In this document: piece after piece, positions 3,035-9,798 of the stretch
Layout of the letters: each line of letters opens with the position of its first letter
How positions within the stretch are numbered: position 1 is the stretch's first letter
NCBI GenBank assembly: GCA_021799155.1
Contig: JAJZBA010000014.1
Span: 1-9,798 of the forward strand
Direction of reading: 5' to 3'
DNA: 9,798 nt
From: a bacterium
GTDB taxonomy: Bacteria > Patescibacteriota > Minisyncoccia > UBA6257 > UBA9933
Position numbers and translations under genes: made by a program
The notes under the pieces: model-generated
The model's input: the letters and a program-made list of their open reading frames with translations, nothing else
What the model was told of the DNA's origin: nothing
Database searches by the model: none

Positions 3035-5677
3035 ATGATTTCTTTAAATACTTCTCTTGCGGAGGTGAAAGGCATTGGTCCGAGATTTCAGGAGAAATTG
3101 AAAAAATTACATCTGGAGACAGTTAAGGATTTACTTTGGTATTTCCCGTTTCGGTATGAAGATTTTTCAAACATCGTTGCGATCAAAGATTTGAAAATCG
3201 GCCAGCACGCCACCATCCAGGGAATAATTCAATCGATAAAATTGCGGCGCACTTGGAAAAGGCGAATGTTTATCGTTGAAGCGCTAGTCGGCGATGAAAC
3301 CGGAAATATCCGCGCTGTGTGGTTCAATCAGAGATTTTTGATAACGATGCTTAAAAAAGGCAGCCGCGTCAATCTTGCCGGAAAAATAACCGAAGCGCCG
3401 GAGGGGGGATTGGTGATTTCCCATCCGGTTCATGAAATTTTAACTTATAAAAAAGAAGCGGACGATTTGCGCCATACCGGACGCGTAGTGCCGATTTATC
3501 CGGAAACAAAAGGCATTACTTCAAAAGGCATCCGTTTTTTAATAAAACCGCTTCTTGATAAAATCGGAAAAATAGAAGACCCTTTGCCGAGAGAAATTTT
3601 GGAAAAACAGAAAATTTTTTCTCTCAACGAAGCAATCCGCAATATTCATTTTCCGGAAACCATTGACGATGCCAAAGAAGCAAAAAAACGTTTTGCTTTT
3701 GAAGATTTATTTTTTTTACAACTCAATAATTTGCGTCAAAGAATGAAATTGGCGAAAGAGCGCGCTTATCCTTCGGATTTCAATATTGACGAAGTTAAAG
3801 AATTGCTTGCAAAACTTCCTTTTGAGCTTACTTATTCGCAGAAAAAATCGCTTTGGGAAATTTTACGGGATTTAAAAAATCCACACCCGATGAACCGTTT
3901 ACTTCAGGGCGATGTCGGCAGCGGAAAAACTATTGTGGCTGTATTGGCGGCTTTGGTTTTAGCCGATTGGAACAAGCCTTTCGACAGAGCGCAGGGCAAG
4001 CAGACCGCTTTTATGGCGCCGACCGAAGTTCTAGCAAAACAGCATTACGACACTTTTAAAAAATTTTTTAAAGAATTTGACAAAGGCGCGGGTTTAATTA
4101 CCGGGTCAATGGCGAAAGTTTTTTACGGAGACGGATTGGAAAGTGATATTAAAAAAAGTGATTTAATCGAAAAAATCGAAAACGGCGAAATAAAAATAGT
4201 TTTTGGCACCCATGCTTTAATTCAGAGATACGTAAGATTTGGCGATTTGGCACTGGTGATAATAGACGAACAGCACCGTTTCGGCGTCAAGCAGCGTCGA
4301 GCGCTGCTTCGCGGACAAACGCAGACAGATACGCAGACAAACGCGGACAATATTAACAATAAATTATTGTATAAAGATCTTACTTATCAAATTAGAAATA
4401 TAATATTTAATGTAAGAAAAAATATTGGCTTAGGACATAAAGAAATAATATATCAAAAGGCGATAGAGAACGATTTGTTAAAATCTAATATTAATTTTGA
4501 TAAAGAAAAAATTATTAATATTGTGCATGATAATAAAAAACTCGGCGTATATCGTCCAGATTTTATTATAGAAAATAAAATTATTTTAGAAATTAAAGCA
4601 TTACCATTTGTGGGAAATATTGAGAAAAGACAGATTTGGAATTATTTAAAAGGTTCCGAATATAAATTAGCTTTACTGGTTAATTTTTCTCATACAAGGG
4701 CTAATATATATAGAGTTATATATGACGAATCAAGAGATAGTTCGCATAAGTCCGCGTCAGTTCAGCGTTTGTCCGCGTTATGTCCGCATTTATTGTCAAT
4801 GTCGGCGACGCCGATACCGAGAACGCTTTCTTTGACGGTTTTCGGCGATTTGGATTTGTCAATTATCGACGAATTGCCAAAAGGCAGAAAAGAGATAATT
4901 ACTAAAATTGTGGCTCCGGCAAATCGCGACAAAGCTTATGCTTTTATTCGCGGTCAGGTAAAAAAAGGAAGGCAGGTTTTTGTGATTTGCCCAAGAATTG
5001 AACCGACGACTGATGACCAACAACTAACAACAGAAAATTTAAACGAGTCGTTTGTCGTGAGTCGTAAGTCATGGGTTAATATGTGGGAAAACGTCAAAAT
5101 GGTGAAAGAGGAATACGAAAAACTTTCCAAAAAAGTTTTTCCGGATTTAAGAGTGGCGATGCTCCACGGTAAAATGAAAGCCAAAGAAAAAAATGAAATA
5201 ATGCGCGATTTTAAAGAGCATAAAATCGATATTCTTGTTTCCACTTCCGTTATTGAAGTCGGCGTTGATATTCCGAACGCGACGATAATGATGATTGAAG
5301 ATGCTGATAAATTTGGCTTGGCGCAACTTTATCAATTTCGCGGCCGGGTGGGCAGGGGAGAGCATCAGTCTTTTTGTTTTTTACTTACGGAGTCCGCTTC
5401 CAAATCAACTTATCAGCGTTTGCGCTCTTTGATTGAAGCGAAAAACGGTTTTGAATTGGCGGAAAAAGATTTGGCAATCAGAGGGCCGGGAGAATTTTTA
5501 GGTGAAGAGCAAACCGGCGTTCCTGATTTAGCGATGAAAGCCATTAAAAATCCGGAGTTGGTAAAATCAAGTCGCGGAGCAGCGGAAGAAATTTTAAAAA
5601 CAGACCCGGAACTTAAAAATTATCCTTTGCTTAAAAACCGCCTGGAAAGTTTTGCAAAAGAAGTGCATTTGGAGTAG
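3035..5677 (+). CDS. recG: ATP-dependent DNA helicase RecG with in-frame insertions
   Basis: RecG remodels stalled replication forks and branched DNA. The N-terminus (LAEVKGIGPRFQEKLKKL) and the following OB-fold wedge region are normal. Helicase motifs follow: Walker A GDVGSGKT at about residues 291-298, MAPTEVLA, DEQHRFG (D411), MSATPIPRT (about 588-596), VIEVGVDIPNA, QFRGRVGRG and IRGPGEFLGEEQTG. The length is 880 residues against about 690 for the family. The excess is in three places: about 159 codons between DEQH and SAT (4311-4787, a GxxExxY domain), about 25-30 codons after CPRIE (5003-5075), and about 9 codons PFDRAQGK before QTAFMAPTE. Removing them leaves about 680 residues, all motifs in frame, so the helicase may still work. 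The start lies four bases after tRNA-Arg(TCT), without a separate Shine-Dalgarno. fba follows after nine bases. Confidence 0.95.
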   Translation: MISLNTSLAEVKGIGPRFQEKLKKLHLETVKDLLWYFPFRYEDFSNIVAIKDLKIGQHATIQGIIQSIKLRRTWKRRMFIVEALVGDETGNIRAVWFNQRFLITMLKKGSRVNLAGKITEAPEGGLVISHPVHEILTYKKEADDLRHTGRVVPIYPETKGITSKGIRFLIKPLLDKIGKIEDPLPREILEKQKIFSLNEAIRNIHFPETIDDAKEAKKRFAFEDLFFLQLNNLRQRMKLAKERAYPSDFNIDEVKELLAKLPFELTYSQKKSLWEILRDLKNPHPMNRLLQGDVGSGKTIVAVLAALVLADWNKPFDRAQGKQTAFMAPTEVLAKQHYDTFKKFFKEFDKGAGLITGSMAKVFYGDGLESDIKKSDLIEKIENGEIKIVFGTHALIQRYVRFGDLALVIIDEQHRFGVKQRRALLRGQTQTDTQTNADNINNKLLYKDLTYQIRNIIFNVRKNIGLGHKEIIYQKAIENDLLKSNINFDKEKIINIVHDNKKLGVYRPDFIIENKIILEIKALPFVGNIEKRQIWNYLKGSEYKLALLVNFSHTRANIYRVIYDESRDSSHKSASVQRLSALCPHLLSMSATPIPRTLSLTVFGDLDLSIIDELPKGRKEIITKIVAPANRDKAYAFIRGQVKKGRQVFVICPRIEPTTDDQQLTTENLNESFVVSRKSWVNMWENVKMVKEEYEKLSKKVFPDLRVAMLHGKMKAKEKNEIMRDFKEHKIDILVSTSVIEVGVDIPNATIMMIEDADKFGLAQLYQFRGRVGRGEHQSFCFLLTESASKSTYQRLRSLIEAKNGFELAEKDLAIRGPGEFLGEEQTGVPDLAMKAIKNPELVKSSRGAAEEILKTDPELKNYPLLKNRLESFAKEVHLE
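3974..4001 (+). repeat. Short CCTTTCGACA..GCAGGGC repeat inside recG
   Basis: CCTTTCGACAGAGCGCAGGG belongs to the same family as 2187-2211 and 6299-6323. It is read as PFDRAQGK (about residues 315-322) just before the conserved QTAFMAPTE motif, where other RecG proteins have no such residues. The ends GCC/GGC can pair. Confidence 0.6.
4311..4787 (+). mobile_element. GxxExxY nuclease-like element inserted in frame in recG
   Basis: The 477 bases (exactly 159 codons) are bounded by 38-base arms (4311-4348 and 4750-4787) that are imperfect inverted copies made of GCGGACAAACGC-type units. Between them is AT-rich DNA with different codon use from recG. It encodes a domain with GHKEIIY (the GxxExxY signature), then GVYRPDFIIENKIILEIKA, in which PDF and ExK match the PD-(D/E)XK nuclease fold, and then a trailing region YKLALLVNF. 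GxxExxY proteins normally occur as free proteins of about 125 residues. Here the arms are themselves translated (TQTDTQTNAD and SASVQRLSAL). There is no stop or frameshift. Intein splice-site residues are absent, so the domain probably stays in the helicase. Confidence 0.8.
5003..5075 (+). repeat. Palindromic element inside recG, same family as in 23S insertion B
   Basis: Two 29-base arms (5003-5031 and 5047-5075) are complementary at about 20 positions plus G-T pairs, with a 15-base loop. It contains CAACTAACAAC and GTCGTTTGTCGT, both identical to words in the 23S element at 25-101 and in the same order. It is translated as about residues 657-681 (PTTDDQQLTT and on to VVSRKSWV), between CPRIE and the VKMVKEEYEKL helix, where other RecG proteins have a short link. 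Confidence 0.7.
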
Positions 5678-5686
5678 GATAAAAAC

Positions 5687-6565
5687 ATGATGAAAACTTT
5701 AAAACAAATAATTCAAGAAGCCGAACAAAATAAAGTCGCCGTCGGGCATTTTAATATTTCTGAATGCGTCGGGTTGAAAGGCGTGTTTTCGGCCGCCAAA
5801 GAACTTGAGCTACCTATTATAATAGGCGTTTCCGAGGGCGAGGCCAGTTTTATCGGTTATCGGCAAGCGGCGGCTTTGGTAAAAATTTTAAGAGAAAAAT
5901 TCGATTATCCGGTTTTTATCAATGCCGATCACACGAAATCTCTGGAAAAAATCAAAGAAGCGGTTGAAGCCGGCTTTAACGCCGTGATGTTTGACGGAAG
6001 TCATTTTCCTTTTGAAGAAAATATTCAAAAAACCAAAGAAGTCGTTGAATACGTTAAAAGTGTGAACCAAGAGATTTTAGTCGAGGCTGAGATTGGTTAT
6101 CTTAAAGGAAGTTCAACCTTATTATCGGAAACAATAGTTATTAAAGAAGAAGATTTAACCAAACCCGAAGAGGCGGTGCAGTTCGTCAAAGAAACCGGCA
6201 TTGATTTGTTGGCGCCTTCGGTTGGTAATTTGCATGGAATGTTTAAAAATGCACAGAATCCTGCTTTAAATATCGAAAGAATAAAAGAAATTAAAAACAT
6301 CCTTCGACAAATCTCAGGACAAACTATTCACTTAGTTCTTCACGGCGGGTCGGGAATTAAAGATGAGGATTTCTTGGCCGCTATTGACGCCGGTATTTCG
6401 GTCATTCATATCAACACTGAATTGCGTTTAGCTTGGCGAAGAGGGATGGAAAAAGTTTTACGAGAAAAACCGGAAGAAAACGTGCCTTATAAACTTTTAC
6501 CGGGCGTAGTTGAAGAAATTAAAAAAGTGGTTTATAATAGATTGAAACTGTTTAATAAAAGATAA
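5687..6565 (+). CDS. fba: Class II fructose-bisphosphate aldolase
   Basis: A zinc-dependent aldolase that splits fructose-1,6-bisphosphate to glyceraldehyde-3-phosphate and dihydroxyacetone phosphate in glycolysis, and the reverse. The 292 residues carry the family landmarks: VGHFN near the N-terminus, NADHT with D81 (proton donor) and H82 (zinc), MFDGS, VEAEIG (E133/E135), VGNLHG (H183, zinc), VLHGGSGI (H219, zinc) and HINTELR (phosphate binding). The length is close to the usual 280-310. AGGA seven bases before ATG 5687 supports this start; a second ATG follows directly. The gene begins nine bases after recG and is probably cotranscribed. The stretch LRQISGQ before HLVLHGG comes from a short dispersed repeat (6299-6323). 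Related substrates such as tagatose-bisphosphate cannot be excluded from motifs alone. Confidence 0.93.
   Translation: MMKTLKQIIQEAEQNKVAVGHFNISECVGLKGVFSAAKELELPIIIGVSEGEASFIGYRQAAALVKILREKFDYPVFINADHTKSLEKIKEAVEAGFNAVMFDGSHFPFEENIQKTKEVVEYVKSVNQEILVEAEIGYLKGSSTLLSETIVIKEEDLTKPEEAVQFVKETGIDLLAPSVGNLHGMFKNAQNPALNIERIKEIKNILRQISGQTIHLVLHGGSGIKDEDFLAAIDAGISVIHINTELRLAWRRGMEKVLREKPEENVPYKLLPGVVEEIKKVVYNRLKLFNKR
6299..6323 (+). repeat. Short CCTTCGACA..CTCAGG repeat inside fba
   Basis: CCTTCGACAAATCTCAGGAC matches the copies at 2187-2211 and 3974-4001. TCCT/AGGA can pair. It is translated in a different frame from the recG copy, giving LRQISGQ in the loop before the zinc ligand H219. Confidence 0.6.
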
Positions 6566-6566
6566 T

Positions 6567-6640
6567 CCTACTAATGTACTAATCATTACTAATATTACTA
6601 ATTATTTAGTACAATTAGTAAAAATTAGTAAATTAGTAGG
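6567..6640. repeat. Inverted array of TACTAAT / ATTAGTA units between fba and rplY
   Basis: Four TACTAAT units in one direction are followed by four ATTAGTA-type units in the other, one of them degenerate. The outer ends CCTACTAAT (6567-6575) and ATTAGTAGG (6632-6640) pair perfectly, and the inner units can pair as well, giving a long AT-rich cruciform or hairpin. It fills nearly all of the spacer. It might end the recG-fba transcript or be a dispersed repeat. It has no terminal T tract. Confidence 0.7.
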
Positions 6641-6656
6641 GTTAAACAAATCGATT

Positions 6657-7307
6657 ATGGAGTTAAACGTTCAAAAAAGAGAAATTTTTGGCAAGCAAGT
6701 GAAATCTTTGCGTCGGCAGGGCATGATTCCGGCCGAACTCTACGGCCACGGTTTTGAAAATTTGCATTTAAGCGTTCCGGAAAAAGACTTTTCTCGGGTT
6801 TTTAAAGAAGCGGGTGAAAGCACCATTATTAAGTTAAAAGTAAAAAGCGACAAAGGGAAAATAGGAGAAGAATTCAATGTTTTGATTAACGATTTTCAAG
6901 AAAATCCTCTGACGAATAAAATTTCTCACATTGATTTTTATCAGGTGAGAATGGATGAAAAAATTACCGCTTCGATTCCTTTGGTATTTATCGGCGAAGC
7001 GCCGGCCGTCAAAGAGCAGGGCGGAATTTTAGTAAAATCAATGCATGAAATTGAAGTTGAAGCTTTGCCGGCAGATTTACCTCATCATATTGAGGTTGAT
7101 CTCGGCAATCTTTCAGACATCGGAGCAAGTGTTTATGTTAAAGATTTGAAAGTCAATAAAGGCGTAAAACTTTTAATCGAGCCGGAAACCGTTGTGGCCA
7201 CCGTTTCTGAAGCGACAAAAGAAGAAGAAATCGCTGTTGGACCGACAAGCGTTGAAGAAGTGAAAGTTGAAGGCGAAGAAAAGAAAAAAGAAGAGGAATC
7301 TCAATAA
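6657..7307 (+). CDS. rplY: 50S ribosomal protein bL25 (long Ctc/TL5 form)
   Basis: bL25 binds 5S rRNA in the large subunit. The N-terminal domain (residues about 1-92) shows the family pattern: KREIFGKQVKSLRRQGMIPAELYG, then VLINDFQENPLTNKISHIDF with the typical DFY end. The C-terminal TL5-type domain (about 95-190) includes IPLVFIGEAPAVKEQGG and VEALPADLPHHIEVDL. The last 30 residues are a charged Glu/Lys tail. The 216-residue length fits the two-domain form rather than the short E. coli form of 94. No Shine-Dalgarno is close to ATG 6657 (the nearest is AGGG about 16 bases upstream), but the N-terminus matches the family start. It is preceded by the TACTAAT array and followed by a hairpin at 7318. 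Confidence 0.95.
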   Translation: MELNVQKREIFGKQVKSLRRQGMIPAELYGHGFENLHLSVPEKDFSRVFKEAGESTIIKLKVKSDKGKIGEEFNVLINDFQENPLTNKISHIDFYQVRMDEKITASIPLVFIGEAPAVKEQGGILVKSMHEIEVEALPADLPHHIEVDLGNLSDIGASVYVKDLKVNKGVKLLIEPETVVATVSEATKEEEIAVGPTSVEEVKVEGEEKKKEEESQ

Positions 7308-7317
7308 ATTCCCGCAC

Positions 7318-7341
7318 CTTTGCGGCAACTCTGCCGCAAAG
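7318..7341. terminator. Hairpin between rplY and the transglycosylase gene
   Basis: CTTTGCGGCA (7318-7327) and TGCCGCAAAG (7332-7341) form a perfect 10-bp stem with a 4-base loop, ten bases after the rplY stop. No T run follows on the plus strand, so it may be a weak terminator, an mRNA-stabilising stem or a leader structure for the next gene. Confidence 0.5.
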
Positions 7342-7376
7342 TAATGGGGGGATATTATAAAGATGTGGGGATAAAA

Positions 7377-8867
7377 ATGAGTTCCAAAATTTTCGTTGAC
7401 ATAAAATCTTTTAAATTTAAAAAAGCGGAACGAAGACTAAATCTGGCTTTTCGAAAAGTAATTATCGTCCCTCTTAAATCTTTAATTCGGACAACTTTTA
7501 TTTTGTTGGTTATTTTATTTTTCGCTTTTGGCTCGACAACTGCTCCGACTTCGGGAAATGCTAGAGCCGCTCAAAATAATAATGAAGAAAGAAAAGCGCT
7601 TGAAGCCCAGTTGGCGGAGTTAGAAAATCAAATTTCCAAATACGAGGAGACAATCAATCAATACAAAGCTCAGGGAAAAAATCTTCAATCGGAGATTAAA
7701 AGACTGGAATCTCAAATTGCCAAACTTAATCTTCAAATTAAAGCGGTTAATTTAACTTTGAGCAAACTTGACGCCGAGATTGCCGTCACTCAAAAACAGA
7801 TAGGCATGACGGAAGACGAGCTTAGTCTTAATAGAAAAAATTTGTCCCGATTGCTTCAGGCTTTGTATGAAAACAGTGAAACATCTTTAGTGGAGATTCT
7901 TCTTAAAAATCCCCAGCTTTCCGATTTTTTCGGCGATTTGAACAATTTGATGAACGTTCAGGATAGTTTAAGAGTGGTCATCGGCGAAATTGTTGAAACG
8001 CGTCAGAAATTAGTTGACCAAAAAGAAGTTTTGGCCCTGGAAAGAACAGATGCCGCTTCTTTAAAAGCTTACCAGGATGCCCAAAAATTAAACATTGCAA
8101 AAATTAAAAATGAAAAAAATAATCTTTTAAAAGTTACCAAAGGTAAGGAATCCGAATACCAAAAAATTTTATCCGAAACTAAAAAAACCGCGGCGGAAAT
8201 CAGAAAGCAAATCTTTAAATTAATCGGCGGCGGAGAATTAGAATTTGAAGAAGCTTATCGGTTGGCGAAAATGGCGGAAAAATCGACCGGCGTGCGTGCC
8301 GCTTTGATTTTGGCTGTTTTGGACAGGGAATCGGCTTTGGGAAAAAACGTTGGTCAGTGCGATTATAAAACCGCTATGCATCCGACGCGTGACATCCCAA
8401 TTTTTTTAGAAATTATAAAGAAACTTGGATTAGAGAAAAGCCTGGAGGCGGGAACGATTAAAGTGTCTTGCGCGATAAACAGCGACGGCGCGTACGGCGG
8501 AGCTATAGGGCCGGCGCAATTTATTCCTTCAACTTGGGCTTGCTATGGAGGGTGGATACATACTTCTACAGGTAAGTGTAATGCCAGCGGTCCAGGAGAA
8601 TGGGTTTACAAGCCTGATTATGACCGCATTGGTCAAATTACAGGAAGCGATCTTTCTAATCCTTGGAAAAACGCCGATGCTTTTATGGCCACTGCTCTTT
8701 ACCTTAAAAATGCCGGAGCGGACGGCGGAACTTTATCAGCGGAAAGGATCGCCGCGGCTAAATATTACGCCGGAAGCCGGTGGAGGAATTATTTATGGAC
8801 TTACGGCGCAAAGGTTATCTCTCAGGCTCAAAAATTTGAAGAAGATATAGCAATTTTAAGTTCGTAG
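7377..8867 (+). CDS. Secreted coiled-coil lytic murein transglycosylase (SLT/MltB-like)
   Basis: A 496-residue exported cell-wall enzyme. ATG 7377 was chosen because GGGGA lies five bases upstream; an in-frame TTG (7320) and ATG (7344) lack such a site and would run through the hairpin. A basic N-terminus is followed by a hydrophobic segment (about 39-56) and ARA (62-64), a possible signal-peptidase site; otherwise the segment is an anchor. Residues about 66-150 and 200-270 are heptad-rich coiled coil, as in PcsB/EnvC-type division hydrolases. The C-terminal domain (about 280-490) has LAVLDRESALG with E318 as the likely catalytic acid, GAIGPAQFIPSTW (about 375-387), NPWKNADAFMATALYL and YYAGSRWRNY, the pattern of transglycosylase SLT domains. 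It would cleave glycan strands to 1,6-anhydro ends. Two cysteines around the GAIGPAQ region could form a disulfide outside the cell. Confidence 0.9.
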   Translation: MSSKIFVDIKSFKFKKAERRLNLAFRKVIIVPLKSLIRTTFILLVILFFAFGSTTAPTSGNARAAQNNNEERKALEAQLAELENQISKYEETINQYKAQGKNLQSEIKRLESQIAKLNLQIKAVNLTLSKLDAEIAVTQKQIGMTEDELSLNRKNLSRLLQALYENSETSLVEILLKNPQLSDFFGDLNNLMNVQDSLRVVIGEIVETRQKLVDQKEVLALERTDAASLKAYQDAQKLNIAKIKNEKNNLLKVTKGKESEYQKILSETKKTAAEIRKQIFKLIGGGELEFEEAYRLAKMAEKSTGVRAALILAVLDRESALGKNVGQCDYKTAMHPTRDIPIFLEIIKKLGLEKSLEAGTIKVSCAINSDGAYGGAIGPAQFIPSTWACYGGWIHTSTGKCNASGPGEWVYKPDYDRIGQITGSDLSNPWKNADAFMATALYLKNAGADGGTLSAERIAAAKYYAGSRWRNYLWTYGAKVISQAQKFEEDIAILSS

Positions 8868-8943
8868 AACTTAAAATAAATTTAGAAATATGAAGCACGA
8901 AATTCGAAATAATAATCTAAATATCAAAAATCAAAACCACAGA
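8868..8943. other. Spacer between convergent transglycosylase and prfA genes
   Basis: The 76 bases are A-rich low-complexity sequence. The word TCAAAAATCAAAA (8924-8936) is identical to 194-206 in 23S insertion A, suggesting a shared low-complexity repeat. No convincing terminator hairpin was seen. Confidence 0.4.
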
Positions 8944-9684
8944 TTAAAAATTATCAAACATCTTTGATTTTTTGAACTCTTTTATTATCGGCTCTAATTC
9001 TCCATTAAGTATTTTTTCTATATTATGGAATTTTTTTCCTAGACGGTGATCGGTGATGCGGTCGTCGGGGAAATTATAAGTTCTGATTTTTTCCGCCCGT
9101 TCGGCCATACCGATTTGTTCTTTTCTTAAAGCGCCCAATTTTTTTTGTTCTTCCATCTGTTTTTGTTCGTAAAGTTTAGCTCTTAAAAGATTCATTGCTG
9201 TCTCTCGATTAGCGTGCTGAGATCGACCGGCTTGGGAAGAGACGATAATACCTGTTGGAATATGCAAAATTCTGACCGCGGTTTCTACTTTATTAACATT
9301 TTGGCCGCCCGGTCCCGAAGAGCGAAAAAAAGAAATTTCCAAATCATTAGGATTGATTTGAATTTCTTTCGGTTCCACTTCGGGAATAATCGCCACCGAA
9401 GCGGTTGAAGTGTGAATTCTTCCGGTTTTTTCTGTTTTAGGAATTCTTTGTACTCGATGAACGCCCGATTCTTGTTTTAAATCTTCGTAAACATTTTCTC
9501 CTTCAATTTCGGCAATTAATGATTTGTATCCTTCTAAAGAAGTATGGTGAAAATCAATAAGAGTGAATTTCCAGCCTCGCTTAGCCGCGTATTTTTGATA
9601 CATTCTGGCTAGATCGCCGGCAAAAATAGCAGCTTCATCGCCTCCCGCCCCAGCGCGGATTTCTAAAATAATTTTATTCGGCAT
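8944..9684 (-). CDS. prfA: Peptide chain release factor 1 lacking domain 1
   Basis: RF1 recognises UAA and UAG and triggers peptide release. The protein opens directly at the start of domain 2 (IILEIRAGAGGDEAAIFAGDL). It has the recognition motif P82-K83-T84 in VQRIPKTE (PxT, as in RF1, rather than the SPF of RF2), then RSSGPGGQNVNKVETAVRI with GGQ at 126-128, whose Gln is normally methylated by PrmC. The C-terminal part TYNFPDDRITDHRLG is typical. At 246 residues it lacks the roughly 100-residue N-terminal domain of normal 355-360-residue RF1. The start is ATG 9684; an in-frame ATG at 9738 overlaps the -35 box of the promoter at 9710-9738 and would add an odd hydrophobic run. No Shine-Dalgarno is visible. 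It is either a natural short RF1 or a paralogue beside a full copy elsewhere. Confidence 0.9.
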   Translation of the reverse strand: MPNKIILEIRAGAGGDEAAIFAGDLARMYQKYAAKRGWKFTLIDFHHTSLEGYKSLIAEIEGENVYEDLKQESGVHRVQRIPKTEKTGRIHTSTASVAIIPEVEPKEIQINPNDLEISFFRSSGPGGQNVNKVETAVRILHIPTGIIVSSQAGRSQHANRETAMNLLRAKLYEQKQMEEQKKLGALRKEQIGMAERAEKIRTYNFPDDRITDHRLGKKFHNIEKILNGELEPIIKEFKKSKMFDNF

Positions 9685-9709
9685 AATAATTATTAAATTA
9701 ATTTTTAGA

Positions 9710-9738
9710 ATTATGGCAAAAAATGAAAATAATTTCAA
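9710..9738 (-). promoter_or_regulatory. Promoter of prfA
   Basis: On the minus strand: -35 TTGAAA (9738-9733), 17-bp spacer, -10 CATAAT (9715-9710) with an upstream TG, an extended -10. A start near 9703 gives a leader of about 20 bases before ATG 9684. It supports that start and hence the short form of the protein. Confidence 0.6.
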
Positions 9739-9798
9739 GATATAAATTTCGATAATTTAAAATTTAAAGATAAAATAATAAAATAAAAAATAAGAAAG

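Noticed and set aside
4311..4787. Intein in RecG
   Set aside because: The insertion lacks the N-terminal Cys/Ser and C-terminal His-Asn splice residues, and the domain is GxxExxY/PD-(D/E)XK rather than Hint.
4954..5365. Antisense open frames across recG
   Set aside because: They are shadows of the recG reading frame with no start signals or recognisable domains.
7320..7376. Earlier starts (TTG 7320, ATG 7344) for the transglycosylase
   Set aside because: They run through the hairpin at 7318-7341 and lack a Shine-Dalgarno, while ATG 7377 has GGGGA at good spacing.
9685..9738. Upstream in-frame start for prfA giving a hydrophobic N-terminus
   Set aside because: It overlaps the -35 box of a good promoter, and the added residues do not resemble RF1 domain 1.

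Overview
The window looks like chromosomal DNA from a Patescibacteria/CPR bacterium, most likely of the Parcubacteria type. The reasons are AT-rich intergenic DNA, single compact housekeeping genes, a 23S rRNA gene enlarged by insertions with no 16S rRNA gene next to it on its promoter side, a freestanding LAGLIDADG endonuclease beside a tRNA, a release factor 1 without its first domain, and small palindromic repeats inside genes. This placement is inference from gene style, not a phylogeny. Coding sequences read with UGA as stop.

Layout. Positions 1-516 (minus strand) hold the 5' part of a 23S rRNA gene that runs off the left edge and carries two large insertions. A structured leader and a strong promoter (748-775) lie upstream of it, then tRNA-His (minus). 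Two interleaved divergent promoters (875-916) separate tRNA-His from a LAGLIDADG homing endonuclease gene (plus), whose last 11 codons lie inside tRNA-Phe. A bidirectional terminator follows, then on the minus strand speD (SAM decarboxylase family), tRNA-Arg(GCG) and a two-helix membrane protein gene. Starting at 2959 on the plus strand come tRNA-Arg(TCT), recG, fba (class II aldolase), rplY (bL25) and a secreted coiled-coil lytic transglycosylase. The right edge holds a short prfA (RF1) on the minus strand with its own promoter.

Most notable. recG contains an in-frame element of about 159 codons that encodes a complete GxxExxY-type PD-(D/E)XK nuclease-like domain. It lies between helicase motifs II and III and is bounded by 38-nt inverted GCGGAC-rich arms. 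recG also carries a palindromic element that is related to one inside the 23S rRNA insertion, and a short CCTTCGACA..CTCAGG repeat found again in fba and in a spacer. Removing these leaves RecG at about 680 residues, the normal size. The region therefore shows several families of small elements that enter protein and rRNA genes without destroying them. The genes themselves (translation, recombination repair, glycolysis, cell-wall remodelling, polyamine synthesis) are housekeeping and do not form one pathway.
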